Assembly (NCBI GenBank): GCA_945903615.1
Contig: CAMDOL010000057.1
Coordinates: 1-9,044, forward strand
Length of the DNA: 9,044 nt
Direction of reading: 5' to 3'
Source: Rickettsia typhi
GTDB taxonomy: Bacteria; Pseudomonadota; Alphaproteobacteria; Rickettsiales; UBA1997
Shown here: positions 1-5,138 of the stretch, one piece after another
Numbering within the stretch: position 1 is the first letter of the stretch
Layout of the letters: every line of letters starts with the position of its first letter
Position numbers and translations under genes: made by a program
Notes under the pieces: model-generated
Databases searched by the model: none
The model's input: the letters and a program-made list of their open reading frames with translations, nothing else
Told to the model about the DNA's origin: nothing

Positions 1-1
1 A

Positions 2-190
2 AACAGGCAAGAAAGCAGAGGGGCGCACGCCAGAGAAGACTACCCCAATCGTGATGATGAAAATTGGATGAAACACACAATCATCTGGCTGAAGGAAAAT
101 GGCGAAACCAAAATCGATTACCGCGATGTGGTGTTAAAGCCTTTAACTAATGAGGTTCAGGCATTTCCACCAAAAAAGAGGGTTTATTAG
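2..190 (+). CDS. sdhA: Succinate dehydrogenase flavoprotein subunit, C-terminal fragment
   Basis: This is the last 62 codons of SdhA; the rest lies upstream of the window. SdhA carries covalently bound FAD and oxidises succinate to fumarate in complex II on the inner face of the membrane, passing electrons to SdhB. The fragment shows the C-terminal-domain signature SRGAHAREDYPNRDDENWMKH, shared by bacterial and mitochondrial SdhA, and ends in the typical PPKKRVY tail before TAG. The family identification comes from these conserved stretches. The partner sdhB lies on the same strand but about 1.07 kb downstream instead of directly after, with accessory genes and repeats between them. A DUF2513-type gene begins only 14 bases after this stop. 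Confidence 0.93.
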   Translation, partial: NRQESRGAHAREDYPNRDDENWMKHTIIWLKENGETKIDYRDVVLKPLTNEVQAFPPKKRVY

Positions 191-204
191 TTTTAACAAT
201 TGAC

Positions 205-645
205 ATGAGATTAGATTTAGAATACATAAAACAAATTCTTCAAATTATTGAAGACGACGATAACAATGATATGGTTTCTTTGGGGCATATTAAGAGTGAA
301 ATTACGTCATTCAACTCTTCCAATACCACATCAGATTTAGAACTGAAAAAACTTAGAAAGCACCTGCATGATCTACGTGATTTGGGTTGTATAAGCTGTG
401 ATTCCCCCAATCTTGGTTTTAGAGAGTCTGTGTCTGGCAATCAGATCTGTATTACTGCTAATGACTCGGTGAGATATCGCATGACATTCTTAGGTCACAA
501 ATTATCGGACTCAATGAAAAACGACACATTGTGGAATAAGATAAAATCAAATGTACAAATCATTACATTGGAAACACTTAAGACATTACCAGCTTTGGCA
601 ATAGAAATGTTGCTTACTCCTAAGCAAGCTTTGCTTGGTGGTTAG
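205..645 (+). CDS. DUF2513-family protein of unknown function
   Basis: A 146-residue protein that looks like DUF2513, a family of uncharacterised small proteins often found in accessory or phage-derived DNA. The N-terminus MRLDLEYIKQILQIIED matches the family's usual M-K-R-D-x-x-x-I-R-K-I-L-L-x-I-E opening. A middle segment (about 48-65, LKKLRKHLHDLRDLGCIS) resembles its winged-helix-like 'H-x-x-L-L-x-x-A-G-L-I' part. Residues 94-114 (TFLGHKLSDSM, then KNDTLWNKIK) match the diagnostic L-T-W-E-G-H-x-F-L-D-x-x-R-D-D-T-x-W-N-K-x-K block. The C-terminal 25 residues are hydrophobic, as in the family. The ATG at 205 is the natural start because the homology begins at residue 1; no clear Shine-Dalgarno sequence is visible. 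The gene sits 14 bases after sdhA inside what should be sdhAB, so it was probably inserted. Function unknown; the family call is from recalled motifs. Confidence 0.8.
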   Translation: MRLDLEYIKQILQIIEDDDNNDMVSLGHIKSEITSFNSSNTTSDLELKKLRKHLHDLRDLGCISCDSPNLGFRESVSGNQICITANDSVRYRMTFLGHKLSDSMKNDTLWNKIKSNVQIITLETLKTLPALAIEMLLTPKQALLGG

Positions 646-666
646 TATTTGTAATACCGACTTTTG

Positions 667-719
667 TTTGTTAAATATTGATATTCTTAAAAAATTCTTA
701 ACAAATAATATTTTTTTTT
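667..719 (+). terminator. Possible AT-rich intrinsic terminator after the DUF2513 gene
   Basis: TTTGTTAA (667-674) is the exact reverse complement of TTAACAAA (698-705), and a run of nine T follows at 711-719. The stem is short, AT-rich and has a 23-base loop, so this is a weak candidate. If it works, it ends the sdhA transcript before the repeats, and sdhB would then need its own promoter. Confidence 0.3.
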
Positions 720-756
720 GCAAGGTCGTGGCTTCAAAACCCGACCAGCGATCGAT

Positions 757-814
757 TGTAGGGGCGAATTGCATTCGCCCAATTTAAAAAGGGCGGATGC
801 AATCCGCCCCTACA
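757..814. repeat. Nested palindromic repeat, GC-rich (element 1)
   Basis: A 24-base arm (757-780, TGTAGGGGCGAATTGCATTC...) is matched by an inverted arm at 791-814 ending ATCCGCCCCTACA, with only two mismatches. The AATTTAAAAA spacer is 10 bases. Each arm is itself a palindrome (GGGCGAAT-tgc-ATTCGCCC; GGGCGGAT-tgc-ATCCGCCC), so one cruciform or two side-by-side hairpins can form. In the minus-strand RNA the two arm-to-arm mismatches become G-U pairs. Repeats of this 'GTAGGGGCG...CGCCCCTAC' style occur as dispersed intergenic elements in many bacteria. No open reading frame lies inside. Confidence 0.85.
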
Positions 815-841
815 AAGATTTAAAAAATTAAAAAACAATTT

Positions 842-942
842 CCCTGCGTCGTCATTGCGAGGAGCCGAAGGCGACGCGGCAATCCATAAGACGCCTCAAA
901 ATTTTCTGGATTGCCACGCTACGCTAGCAATGACGACGCGGG
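842..942. repeat. Nested palindromic repeat with 'GTCATTGCGAGGAG' arms (element 2)
   Basis: The left arm starts CCCTGCGTCGTCATTGC (842-858) and ends GCAATCCA (879-886). The right arm mirrors it: TGGATTGCCACGC (907-919), then GCAATGACGACGCGGG (927-942). Inside each arm ATTGC and GCAAT also pair, giving a second level of hairpins. The internal segments of the two arms differ (AGGAGCCGAAGGCGACGC against CACGCTACGCTA). This 'CGTCATTGCGAGGAG...GATTGCC' type is known as a dispersed non-coding repeat in Rickettsia and many other bacteria, and resembles a miniature inverted-repeat element without a transposase. No clear target-site duplication is visible. Confidence 0.85.
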
Positions 943-979
943 AAAGTTCGGGTTTAAATTAGAACCTTTGAAATAATTT

Positions 980-1233
980 ATGAAATTGAAGCAAATTAAG
1001 CACGATCATAATTATCAATTTTTATTAACTTTTGCCAATCAAGAAACGGCAAAAGTTGATTTGGAGAAATTAATTTCCAAATATGTTAATCCCGAAGAGA
1101 TAGAAACGGCAAGGGTAAATCAACATTTGGGCAAGATTGGGGATGTTTGGAATTCAAAAATGGAGCGGTTGATATTGAGCCAAAAACTCTTTATAAATTT
1201 TGCCATCAATCTGACTCTAATTTACAAAATTAA
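980..1233 (+). pseudogene. DUF2442-like protein, broken by a frameshift
   Basis: The first 60 codons read MKLKQIKHDHNYQFLLTFAN, then ETAKVDLEKL, and end QHLGKIGDVWNSK. This follows the DUF2442 pattern (Y-x-L-x-x-x-F-x-x-G, V-D-L-x-x-L, then G-x-x-x-W). The family's closing motif, 'N-G-A-D-I-x-P-E-x-L-Y', is missing from this frame but present one frame back: from 1159 the DNA reads NGAVDIEPKTLYKF and reaches TAA at 1231-1233. The switch falls in the five-A run at 1156-1160, so one lost A explains it. Without correction the frame continues to 1240 and gives an 86-residue protein with an unrelated tail. DUF2442 proteins are small, of unknown function, and often paired with DUF4160 in toxin-antitoxin-like gene pairs; no DUF4160 gene is seen here. 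A base-calling error or recoding cannot be excluded. Confidence 0.68.
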
Positions 1234-1260
1234 TAACTAACAATTCATACTAAATAAAAT

Positions 1261-2055
1261 ATGGTACAACTATCACTTCCACAAAATTCTAAAATCGATA
1301 AGAAAGCTGGTAAATTTTATAAGGCTTCAGAAGATGCAAAAAACATTAAAACCGTTGAGGTTTATCGCTACGATCCAGAAGATGCGGAACAAAAAAATCC
1401 TCATATTGATCGCTTTGAAGTTGATCTAGATAAATGCGGACCAATGGTTTTGGATATTTTAATTAAGATCAAAGGTGAACAAGATTCATCGCTAACCTTC
1501 CGCCGTTCTTGCCGTGAGGGAATTTGCGGGTCTTGCTCTATGAATATTGACGGAACTAACACGCTTGCCTGCACCAAGCCAATCTCTGATTGCAAAAGTG
1601 ATGTTATCAAGATTTATCCACTACCGCATATGCCAGTGATTAAGGATTTGGTTTCTGATTTAACTCACTTTTATGAACAGTATGAATCAGTCAAGCCGTG
1701 GCTACAGGCTGAAATTCCAACTTCTGGAAAAGAAAGGCTTCAATCACCCGAAGATCGTGAAAAGTTGGACGGGCTTTATGAATGCATTTTGTGTGCTTGC
1801 TGCTCAACCTCCTGCCCTAGCTATTGGTGGAACGGCGACAAATATTTAGGCCCAGCAACTTTACTGCAAGCTTATCGTTTTATCGTGGACTCTCGAGATG
1901 AAGCGACCGATGAGAGGCTGGATGCACTAGAAGACCCATTTAAACTTTATCGTTGCCACACCATTATGAACTGCACCAACACCTGCCCGAAGGGTTTGAA
2001 CCCAGCAAAGGCAATTGGAAAAATCAAGCAAATGATTGCTGATCGAAAGGCGTAA
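1261..2055 (+). CDS. sdhB: Succinate dehydrogenase iron-sulfur subunit
   Basis: A 264-residue SdhB, complete and of normal alphaproteobacterial length. It carries electrons from SdhA-FAD to quinone in complex II. All eleven cluster ligands are visible: [2Fe-2S] C84, C89, C92, C104 (in [13 protein letters not shown] and TLAC); [4Fe-4S] C175, C178, C181 and C242; [3Fe-4S] C185, C232 and C238 ([36 protein letters not shown]). Spacing equals that of E. coli SdhB shifted by 26 residues. The ATG at 1261 gives a family-like N-terminus; the leader is AT-rich without an obvious Shine-Dalgarno site. TTTACA at 1221-1226 could be a -35, but no good -10 follows. proC starts 17 bases after the stop, so they are probably co-transcribed. 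It is separated from sdhA by an accessory insertion. Confidence 0.97.
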   Translation: MVQLSLPQNSKIDKKAGKFYKASEDAKNIKTVEVYRYDPEDAEQKNPHIDRFEVDLDKCGPMVLDILIKIKGEQDSSLTFRRSCREGICGSCSMNIDGTNTLACTKPISDCKSDVIKIYPLPHMPVIKDLVSDLTHFYEQYESVKPWLQAEIPTSGKERLQSPEDREKLDGLYECILCACCSTSCPSYWWNGDKYLGPATLLQAYRFIVDSRDEATDERLDALEDPFKLYRCHTIMNCTNTCPKGLNPAKAIGKIKQMIADRKA

Positions 2056-2072
2056 ATTTGGCATAAAAAATT

Positions 2073-2912
2073 ATGAGCGATGAAATGTTAACAAAAAAAA
2101 TACTCTTCATCGGTTGTGGTAAAATGGGCTCGGCAATAATTAAAAATTTGCTAAATAATGGTTTTGAATATCCTCAATTTACAATTCTAAAACCCAGCAA
2201 ATCAAATATTATCACCGGCGTTAAATATATTTCTTCTTATCAAGAATTGATCAAGGACTATCAGGCAGATATTGTTGTTTTTGCTTTTAAGCCGCAAGCC
2301 GCAAGAGAAATTTTATTAGATTTTTCCGCTAAAAAAGTTGGACACCAAATAACTAATTCACAAACTATTTTTATCTCTATTTTGGCTGGTAAAAAAGTTA
2401 ATTTTCTTGAGAAAATTTTAGGAGAACAATCTAAAATAATTCGCCTAATGCCAAACCTTCCAACCCTTATAAATCAAGGAATTTTTGGTTATTATTCTAA
2501 TTTCAATATTACAAAATCTGAAATTAATTCTTTAGCAAAATTTCTAAATGGAATTGGGAAAAATTTTGCCACCCAAGATGAAAATTTAATGAATGTAGTC
2601 ACTGCAATTTCTGGAAGTGGTCCTGCCTATTTATTTTTATTTATTAGATCGATGATTGAAGCAGCAATTGAATTGGGATTAGATAAAAAATCTGCTGAAA
2701 AACTGGTAAAACAAACCATTTATGGCGGTGCTAAAATGGCTTTGCAATATGATGAAGATTTGGAAAGTTTAATTGAATCAGTTGCCAGCAAAGGTGGCAC
2801 AACTGAAGCGGCTTTACAGGTTTTACATAAAAATGATCAGTTCAAAAATATTATTTTTGATGCGATCAAGGCAGCAAACGCAAGATCAATAGAACTGTCT
2901 AAAGCCAGTTAA
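2073..2912 (+). CDS. proC: Pyrroline-5-carboxylate reductase
   Basis: A 279-residue cytoplasmic enzyme that reduces 1-pyrroline-5-carboxylate to L-proline with NAD(P)H, the last step of proline synthesis. The N-terminal Rossmann fold shows ILFIGCGKMGSAI at 10-22 (G-x-G-x-M-G). Further family marks are FAFKPQ (70-75), RLMPNLP (124-130), SGSGPAYLFLF (180-190) and the P5CR signature region ending SKGGTTEAAL (239-248). Length is typical. The ATG at 2073 starts four residues before a second ATG at 2085; either could be used, since neither has a strong Shine-Dalgarno site. It follows sdhB by 17 bases on the same strand. Its stop is only three bases from the end of the convergent gene at 2916, so no terminator fits between them and the transcripts probably overlap. 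Confidence 0.95.
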   Translation: MSDEMLTKKILFIGCGKMGSAIIKNLLNNGFEYPQFTILKPSKSNIITGVKYISSYQELIKDYQADIVVFAFKPQAAREILLDFSAKKVGHQITNSQTIFISILAGKKVNFLEKILGEQSKIIRLMPNLPTLINQGIFGYYSNFNITKSEINSLAKFLNGIGKNFATQDENLMNVVTAISGSGPAYLFLFIRSMIEAAIELGLDKKSAEKLVKQTIYGGAKMALQYDEDLESLIESVASKGGTTEAALQVLHKNDQFKNIIFDAIKAANARSIELSKAS

Positions 2913-2915
2913 TGG

Positions 2916-3281
2916 TCAATCTTCATCCTTTGTTTTTTGACAATCCTTCTCATCATTTTTATCCAAATTAGCGTAGTCATTAATTCCTTTGTTGAAATTA
3001 TAAACGAATTCTAAAGAGTGAATCGCGCTAATAATCCCTTGCTGAGTTTTTATTTTACTTAAATAAAAAAGAGCATTGAAAATGTAATTATTGATATTTT
3101 GGAAAAGAAAAATATTTGCAATAATTTGCTCTTGGGAAACATTGATAATTTCTGACATAATTGTGACGATCTCAGAATCGCTATATTTTTTATTCTTTGA
3201 CAACTCTAAGTGGTGATTAGAGCTGTCAATGGTTTTTTTTGTGGTGCTTTTCCTTAAGGTGAGCTTGTTTTTTGGTGTCAT
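2916..3281 (-). CDS. Small helical protein of unknown function
   Basis: A 121-residue protein I do not recognise. Residues 1-30 are basic and Thr/Ser/Lys-rich (MTPKNKLTLRKSTTKKT). Residues 34-105 are predicted from composition to be mostly helical and amphipathic (IIANIFLFQNINNYIFNALF, then YLSKIKTQQGIISAIHSLEF). The last 15 residues are strongly charged (DKNDEKDCQKTKDED). There is no signal peptide or clear membrane segment. Size and layout recall phasin-like granule- or stress-associated proteins of alphaproteobacteria, but no defining motif is visible, so this is only a suggestion. It is convergent with proC with three bases between the stops. The start is ATG (3281-3279), close behind an AT-rich stretch. 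The coherent composition and length over 120 codons favour a real gene. Confidence 0.6.
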   Translation of the reverse strand: MTPKNKLTLRKSTTKKTIDSSNHHLELSKNKKYSDSEIVTIMSEIINVSQEQIIANIFLFQNINNYIFNALFYLSKIKTQQGIISAIHSLEFVYNFNKGINDYANLDKNDEKDCQKTKDED

Positions 3282-3515
3282 TATATAATGTTTTGAGTTA
3301 AAAATTTTTTGTGGTTGTCATCAATGATTGAAAGTTAATTTAGTTTAAAATATTACCCCAGCAACCAACATTTGGTAGAATCAACTAAAAAATATTTCTA
3401 CCCTAGGTTAAATTTTTAAAAATTATTATACGGATTCTAAAATAGAAAGGTTGAGCAAGATGATTGTCAAGAGCGAGAATTGGAAGGGTTTGGAGTTGTA
3501 TTTGGTAATCAAAGA
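3282..3515. other. Intergenic gap downstream of lgt
   Basis: This holds the 3' side of lgt and the upstream region of the 2916-3281 gene, both transcribed leftward. Visible items are a 7-bp inverted repeat GGTAGAA (3374-3380) with TTCTACC (3396-3402), without a T-run; the 14-bp palindrome AATTTTTAAAAATT (3411-3424); and, on the minus strand, a TTGACA-like -35 (in TCTTGACAATC, about 3460-3475) with only a poor -10 17 bases on. A 50-codon plus-strand frame starting ATG at 3460 runs into the antisense of lgt and is probably chance. No tRNA fold was found. Confidence 0.4.
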
Positions 3516-4319
3516 TTATCTTCTGAGAAAAGATTTTTTAATGGAAATAAAAATAACCAATATTCCCAAAATAATTAAAGGTAGTGATAATATTTGCCCC
3601 ATTGTAATTTGAGAAAATAAAAAACCAATTTGTCCATCAGGCTCACGAAAGTGCTCAACAAATATTCTGGCGGCACCATAAAGAACTAAAAACAATCCTG
3701 ATAAAACCCCAAGTTTTTCTTTTATTTTAGTAAATTTTGCCAAGCAAAATAAAATAATGAACAATAGCAAACCTTCTAAACCAGCCTCATATAACTGACT
3801 TGGGTGGCGCGGCAGCCCACCAGCATTTGGAAATATAACGCCAAAGCTAGATCCAGTAACTCTGCCGTATAATTCCATATTGATAAAATTAGCAATCCTG
3901 CCAAAAAACAATCCAATTGGCGACGCAATTGCCAGAATATCGGTGAGTTCAAAAAAATTAATTTTATATTTTTTACAGAAGAAAAACATTGAAACAATTG
4001 ATCCAATCAGCCCACCATGAAATGACATTCCGCCATGCCATACTGCAAGAATTTGCAAAGGATTTTGTAGATAAAAGCTAAAATTATAGAACAAAACATA
4101 TCCAACCCTTCCGCCAAAAACTATACCAATTACTGCCCAGAATAACCAGTCATCCCAAGCTTCTTTGCTCATAATTGGTTTTTTGTTATTAAAATATTTT
4201 AATAAAAACCAGGTAAATAAAATGCCCAAAATATAAGCCACAGAATACCAGCGAATAGCAATTGGACCAATAGCGACAATGTTTGGATTCAAATCAGAAA
4301 GAGTAATTGGAAAGTGCAT
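3516..4319 (-). CDS. lgt: Prolipoprotein diacylglyceryl transferase
   Basis: A 267-residue inner-membrane enzyme that moves diacylglycerol from phosphatidylglycerol to the lipobox cysteine of prolipoproteins, the first step of lipoprotein maturation. Seven hydrophobic segments are visible (for example 26-40, 58-78, 104-115, 127-140, 183-195, 206-222 and 241-260). Family motifs are WHGGMSFHGGLIG (94-106, with H101), the Lgt signature GRIANFINMELYGRVT (140-155, with R141, N144, E149, G152), RHPSQLYEA (171-179) and HFREPDGQIGF (223-233). These match the catalytic and lipid-binding positions H103, R143, N146, G154 and R239 of E. coli Lgt. It lies 14 bases downstream of queF on the same strand and is probably translated from the same mRNA. 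The C-terminus ends in a basic IKKSFLRR tail. Confidence 0.96.
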   Translation of the reverse strand: MHFPITLSDLNPNIVAIGPIAIRWYSVAYILGILFTWFLLKYFNNKKPIMSKEAWDDWLFWAVIGIVFGGRVGYVLFYNFSFYLQNPLQILAVWHGGMSFHGGLIGSIVSMFFFCKKYKINFFELTDILAIASPIGLFFGRIANFINMELYGRVTGSSFGVIFPNAGGLPRHPSQLYEAGLEGLLLFIILFCLAKFTKIKEKLGVLSGLFLVLYGAARIFVEHFREPDGQIGFLFSQITMGQILSLPLIILGILVIFISIKKSFLRR

Positions 4320-4333
4320 AAATTTTATTATTT

Positions 4334-4798
4334 TTATCTGCCTTTATATTCAGAAACATTTTGATTTTTTATCCAAACATTTTTTGGTGGTAAGCCAGTT
4401 TGATAAAAAATATCAATTGGAATTCCACCACGCGGATACCAATATCCACCAATTCTTAGCCATTTTGGATCTAATAGTTTTTGTAAATCTTTGGCAATTT
4501 TGATAGTGCAATCTTCATGAAATGCGCCGTGATTGCGGTAACTTACTAAATATAATTTTAATGACTTGCTCTCCACAATGTAATTTTTTGGAATATAATC
4601 AATCACAAGATGGGCAAAATCTGGCTGGCCAGTCACTGGACAAATAGAGGTAAATTCTGGGCAGGTTAGGGTGATAACATAATCCACATCTGGATGGGGA
4701 TTGTCTGCTTTCTCTAAAATTTTTAAATTTGGAATTGAGTATTTATAGTCAGTTGGTTTTCCAAGCTTAGAAAAGCTATTTTTTTTATTTGAAATCAT
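4334..4798 (-). CDS. queF: NADPH-dependent 7-cyano-7-deazaguanine (preQ0) reductase, short type
   Basis: A 154-residue unimodular (YkvM-type) QueF. It reduces preQ0 to preQ1 with NADPH, a step in queuosine synthesis for the wobble base of certain tRNAs. The catalytic cysteine is C53 in [12 protein letters not shown] (49-60), and the proton-donor aspartate is D60. The family motif ESKSLKLY (76-83) and the substrate-binding FHE (93-95) are present. The C-terminal [13 protein letters not shown] (121-133) is also typical. The enzyme folds as a tunnelling-fold oligomer in the cytoplasm. The start ATG at 4798 gives a slightly long, basic N-terminus before the first conserved block. No preQ1 riboswitch is apparent in the 97-base gap upstream, which holds interleaved inverted repeats. 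No other queuosine genes are in the window. Confidence 0.95.
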   Translation of the reverse strand: MISNKKNSFSKLGKPTDYKYSIPNLKILEKADNPHPDVDYVITLTCPEFTSICPVTGQPDFAHLVIDYIPKNYIVESKSLKLYLVSYRNHGAFHEDCTIKIAKDLQKLLDPKWLRIGGYWYPRGGIPIDIFYQTGLPPKNVWIKNQNVSEYKGR

Positions 4799-4827
4799 TC
4801 GAATTTTTAAGTAAATTAATTAAAACT

Positions 4828-4872
4828 TATAGTAATTTAAGTTGCTAAAACTTAAATTACTAGCAACTTAAA
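4828..4872. promoter_or_regulatory. Interleaved inverted repeats between queF and yidD
   Basis: TAGTAATTTAAGTT (4830-4843) is perfectly matched by AACTTAAATTACTA (4849-4862) with a 5-base loop. TTTAAGTTGCTA (4836-4847) is perfectly matched by TAGCAACTTAAA (4861-4872). The two stems share 4836-4843 and cannot form together. They lie in the divergent gap between queF and yidD. A -10-like TATAGT at 4828-4833 on the plus strand would place them in the yidD leader, or they could be an operator for both genes. The sequence shows the pairing exactly; any switching role is inference. Confidence 0.5.
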
Positions 4873-4895
4873 GCAAAGCACCGGTGTTAGAAAAA

Positions 4896-5138
4896 ATGCT
4901 AAAAAAAATATTTATTTTTCCAATCAAAATCTATCAATTAATAATATCGCCAGCAATTGGTGGTTATAGATCTTGCCGCTTTACACCAACTTGCTCCAGC
5001 TACACAATTGAAGCAATTGAAAAACTGGGAGTTTTTAAAGGATTATTTTTTGCAACATTAAGAATATTGAGATGCAACCCTTGGGGCGGCAGCGGCTATG
5101 ATCCAGTCAATGTTAAAAAAAACAAGAGCAAAAATTAA
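4896..5138 (+). CDS. yidD: Membrane protein insertion efficiency factor YidD
   Basis: An 80-residue YidD, a small membrane-associated protein that helps YidC-dependent insertion of inner-membrane proteins. The family core is complete: IYQLIISPAIGG, then SCRFTPTCSSYTIEAIEKLG, then GLFFATLRILRCNPWGGSGY and DPV. The Cys pair in C-R-F-x-P-T-C-S-x-Y and the C-N-P-x-x-x-G-G-x-D-P-like end are conserved. The N-terminus is an amphipathic, basic-hydrophobic helix (MLKKIFIFPIKIYQ). I chose ATG at 4896 because it gives the usual length before the IYQ motif; an in-frame GTG at 4884 would add four residues, and neither has a clear Shine-Dalgarno site. Its stop codon directly touches the ATG of the ankyrin gene (TAAATG), implying translational coupling. 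In many bacteria yidD sits with rnpA and yidC; here neither is near. Confidence 0.93.
   Translation: MLKKIFIFPIKIYQLIISPAIGGYRSCRFTPTCSSYTIEAIEKLGVFKGLFFATLRILRCNPWGGSGYDPVNVKKNKSKN

Larger units (their letters stand above)
646..979. other. Gene-free repeat-bearing spacer
   Basis: These 334 bases hold no convincing reading frame. They contain an AT-rich hairpin with a T-run, a small GGTCG/CGACC inverted repeat (724-728 with 742-746), and two GC-rich nested palindromic repeats listed separately. The GC-rich repeats stand out sharply against the AT-rich surroundings, so they are probably dispersed elements and not part of the original operon. Confidence 0.6.

Noticed and set aside
646..979. 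CRISPR array or insertion sequence in the sdhA-sdhB gap
   Set aside because: There are only single copies of two different palindromes, no regular direct repeats with spacers, and no transposase frame.
1156..1162. Programmed -1 frameshift in the DUF2442-like gene
   Set aside because: The site TCA-AAA-ATG is not a standard slippery heptamer, and no strong downstream stem was seen; simple loss of one A is the plainer reading.
1401..1610. Minus-strand frame inside sdhB
   Set aside because: Fully covered by SdhB with all cluster ligands intact; a shadow frame.
3300..3430. tRNA or small stable RNA on the minus strand after lgt
   Set aside because: Short inverted repeats exist, but no cloverleaf, T-loop or CCA-end pattern could be built.
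3460..3612. Plus-strand 50-codon frame starting ATG 3460
   Set aside because: Most of it is antisense to the end of lgt; no recognisable features.
4279..4503. Plus-strand 74-codon frame across the lgt start and queF end
   Set aside because: Antisense to two confidently identified genes; no family features.
4799..4895. preQ1 riboswitch upstream of queF
   Set aside because: I looked for the short C-rich preQ1-I aptamer core and A-rich tail on the minus strand and found neither; the paired segments there are AT-rich and of another kind.
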